Part shown: one piece after another, positions 4,436 to 5,525 of the stretch
Numbering within the stretch: position 1 is the first letter of the stretch
How the letters are laid out: every line of letters begins with the position of its first letter
Assembly: GCA_017989935.1 (NCBI GenBank)
Contig: JAGNOY010000160.1
Span: forward strand, 1 to 5,525
Direction: 5' to 3'
Origin: Chitinophagaceae bacterium
Lineage (GTDB): Bacteria > Bacteroidota > Bacteroidia > Chitinophagales > Chitinophagaceae
Length of the DNA stretch: 5,525 bases
Translations under genes and position numbers: made by a program
The notes under the pieces: generated by a model
The model's input: only the letters and a program-made list of their open reading frames with translations
What the model was told of the DNA's origin: nothing
Database searches by the model: none

Positions 4436-5525
4436 ATGAATACCCATGAAATTGAACGTAATCAATTGCTCAATGAATTAAACAATTTGAGTATTGATAT
4501 TGATATTTTTTCAAGTTCCCTTCTTTCGTTTATTCAAGAAGGAAATTTACTTTATCATGATGCAAAACTTAATAAATTAAGCAGCGAAGAAATAAAGCTT
4601 GCATTAACCCAATGGGAAACTAAACTCATTGCATTTCTTCAAACATCTTTTAAGCCTAATTCAAATCAATATTTAGATGCATATCATCAAACAAATAATC
4701 ATTCAATAACTGCGCATACCAATATCGATTTGATTCTTATATGGGAAAATAAACTCTTACGCCTAAACTCATTTTACGATAAAGCACAAGTTCTAATAAT
4801 CCAAAACGAACTTAAAGCTTGCCAGAATCATTTAGAAGAAACACAACGCATTGCAAAAATTGGAACTTATTCTGTTGACATCTCTTCTGGTAATTGGACA
4901 GCTTCTAAAGCCTTAGAAGAAATTATGGGCATAGATGAACATTATCCAAAAACCTATGAAGGGGGACAAAATTTAATGCATCCAGCTTGGCGCGAAAAAA
5001 TTCATGATTATTTTTCAAATGAAGTAATTCTTAAAAAAGGAAGATTTGATATCATTTATCAAGTCATACGCCCCAATACCCAAGAAGTACGTTGGGTGCA
5101 CGGCATAGGAGATTTGAAACTCAACGAACATCAAGAGCCAGTAAAATTAGTGGCTGTTGTTCAAGATATTACCGAACAAGTACAAGCTCAAGAAACCCTC
5201 AACATATCAACCAAGCGATATCGTGATGTTTTAAACAGTATTGATGCAGGTGTAGTCATTCATGCGTCAGATACTTCCATTCTTGAATGCAACCCCAAGG
5301 CTTTATCCTTACTAGGACTCACTCAAGATCAAGTGTTTGGTAAGTTAGCCATAGATACTGAATGGAAATTTATTAATGAACATAATCAGCCATTATCACT
5401 GAAGCATTATCCAATCAATCTTATCAAGTCTACACAAGCACCACTTAGGAATTTAATTGTGGGTGTAAATAGGCCAGTAACAAATGATGTGGTGTGGGCC
5501 TTAGTCAATGGATTTCCTGTTATAG
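4436..5525 (+). CDS. PAS-domain sensor protein, probably a histidine kinase (3' end beyond window)
   Basis: The frame is open from the ATG at 4436 through the right edge, giving 363 residues with no stop. An in-frame TGA at 4427-4429 makes this the first possible start. Residues 1-130 are polar and mostly helical with no recognised domain. Residues 105-140 look like a coiled-coil linker ending in ETQRIAKIGTY, the usual entry to a PAS_3 domain. PAS 1 spans about 139-248: D148, SGNW (151-154), the G165 turn, RWVHG (219-223) and the closing DITEQ (244-248). PAS 2 begins near RYRDVLNSIDAGVVI (261-275) and continues past residue 363. It has the DTEWKFIN...QPLSLKHYPI pattern (307-327) and GVNRP (343-347) followed by W354 and LVNGFPV (356-362), a PAS subtype found in sensor kinases and cyclic-di-GMP enzymes. 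No membrane segment or signal peptide is present, so it should sense a cytoplasmic signal. The output domain is not visible; a histidine kinase is the commonest outcome in this phylum but remains inference. Confidence 0.85.
   Translation, partial: MNTHEIERNQLLNELNNLSIDIDIFSSSLLSFIQEGNLLYHDAKLNKLSSEEIKLALTQWETKLIAFLQTSFKPNSNQYLDAYHQTNNHSITAHTNIDLILIWENKLLRLNSFYDKAQVLIIQNELKACQNHLEETQRIAKIGTYSVDISSGNWTASKALEEIMGIDEHYPKTYEGGQNLMHPAWREKIHDYFSNEVILKKGRFDIIYQVIRPNTQEVRWVHGIGDLKLNEHQEPVKLVAVVQDITEQVQAQETLNISTKRYRDVLNSIDAGVVIHASDTSILECNPKALSLLGLTQDQVFGKLAIDTEWKFINEHNQPLSLKHYPINLIKSTQAPLRNLIVGVNRPVTNDVVWALVNGFPVI

Overview
The window is AT-rich bacterial DNA that looks like Bacteroidota, probably a free-living or Chitinophagia/Saprospiria-like member. 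I cannot name the genus. Four observations point this way: a secreted protein with a type IX secretion (Por) C-terminal sorting domain; a short tail-less SSB beginning LKNKVQLIGN; a small C-terminally conserved zinc-ribbon protein of a type I associate with this phylum; and promoter boxes of the TTTG-N18-TAnnTTTG type. None of the complete genes has a clear Shine-Dalgarno sequence ahead of its start, which also fits the phylum.

Layout, left to right. (1) The minus-strand N-terminus of a TetR-like regulator runs off the left edge. Its promoter is very close to consensus and carries a 24-bp inverted repeat that looks like an autoregulatory operator. (2) A 128-residue zinc-ribbon protein lies on the minus strand. 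(3) A 302-bp divergent intergenic region follows. (4) ssb is on the plus strand and is closed by a clear intrinsic terminator. (5) A secreted Omp28/thioredoxin-like protein with a type IX sorting tail comes next. (6) A 121-bp spacer holds competing inverted repeats. (7) A 530-residue polytopic membrane protein, probably a GT-C-type glycosyltransferase, begins with GTG. (8) A 245-bp spacer contains an 11-bp inverted repeat. (9) The 5' part of a large PAS-domain sensor protein is open through the right edge; its kinase or other output domain lies outside the window.

The genes do not form one pathway. Each plus-strand gene is separated from the next by more than 100 bp containing a hairpin or inverted repeat, so they look like single transcription units. 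I see no mobile element, CRISPR array, tRNA, rRNA or toxin-antitoxin pair.

The most interesting signals are regulatory. The TetR-like gene has a candidate operator built into its promoter. Two genes start with GTG exactly 4 nt after a -7-like box, which suggests leaderless transcripts. Two plus-strand genes are preceded by inverted repeats that could form alternative leader structures or bind a regulator.
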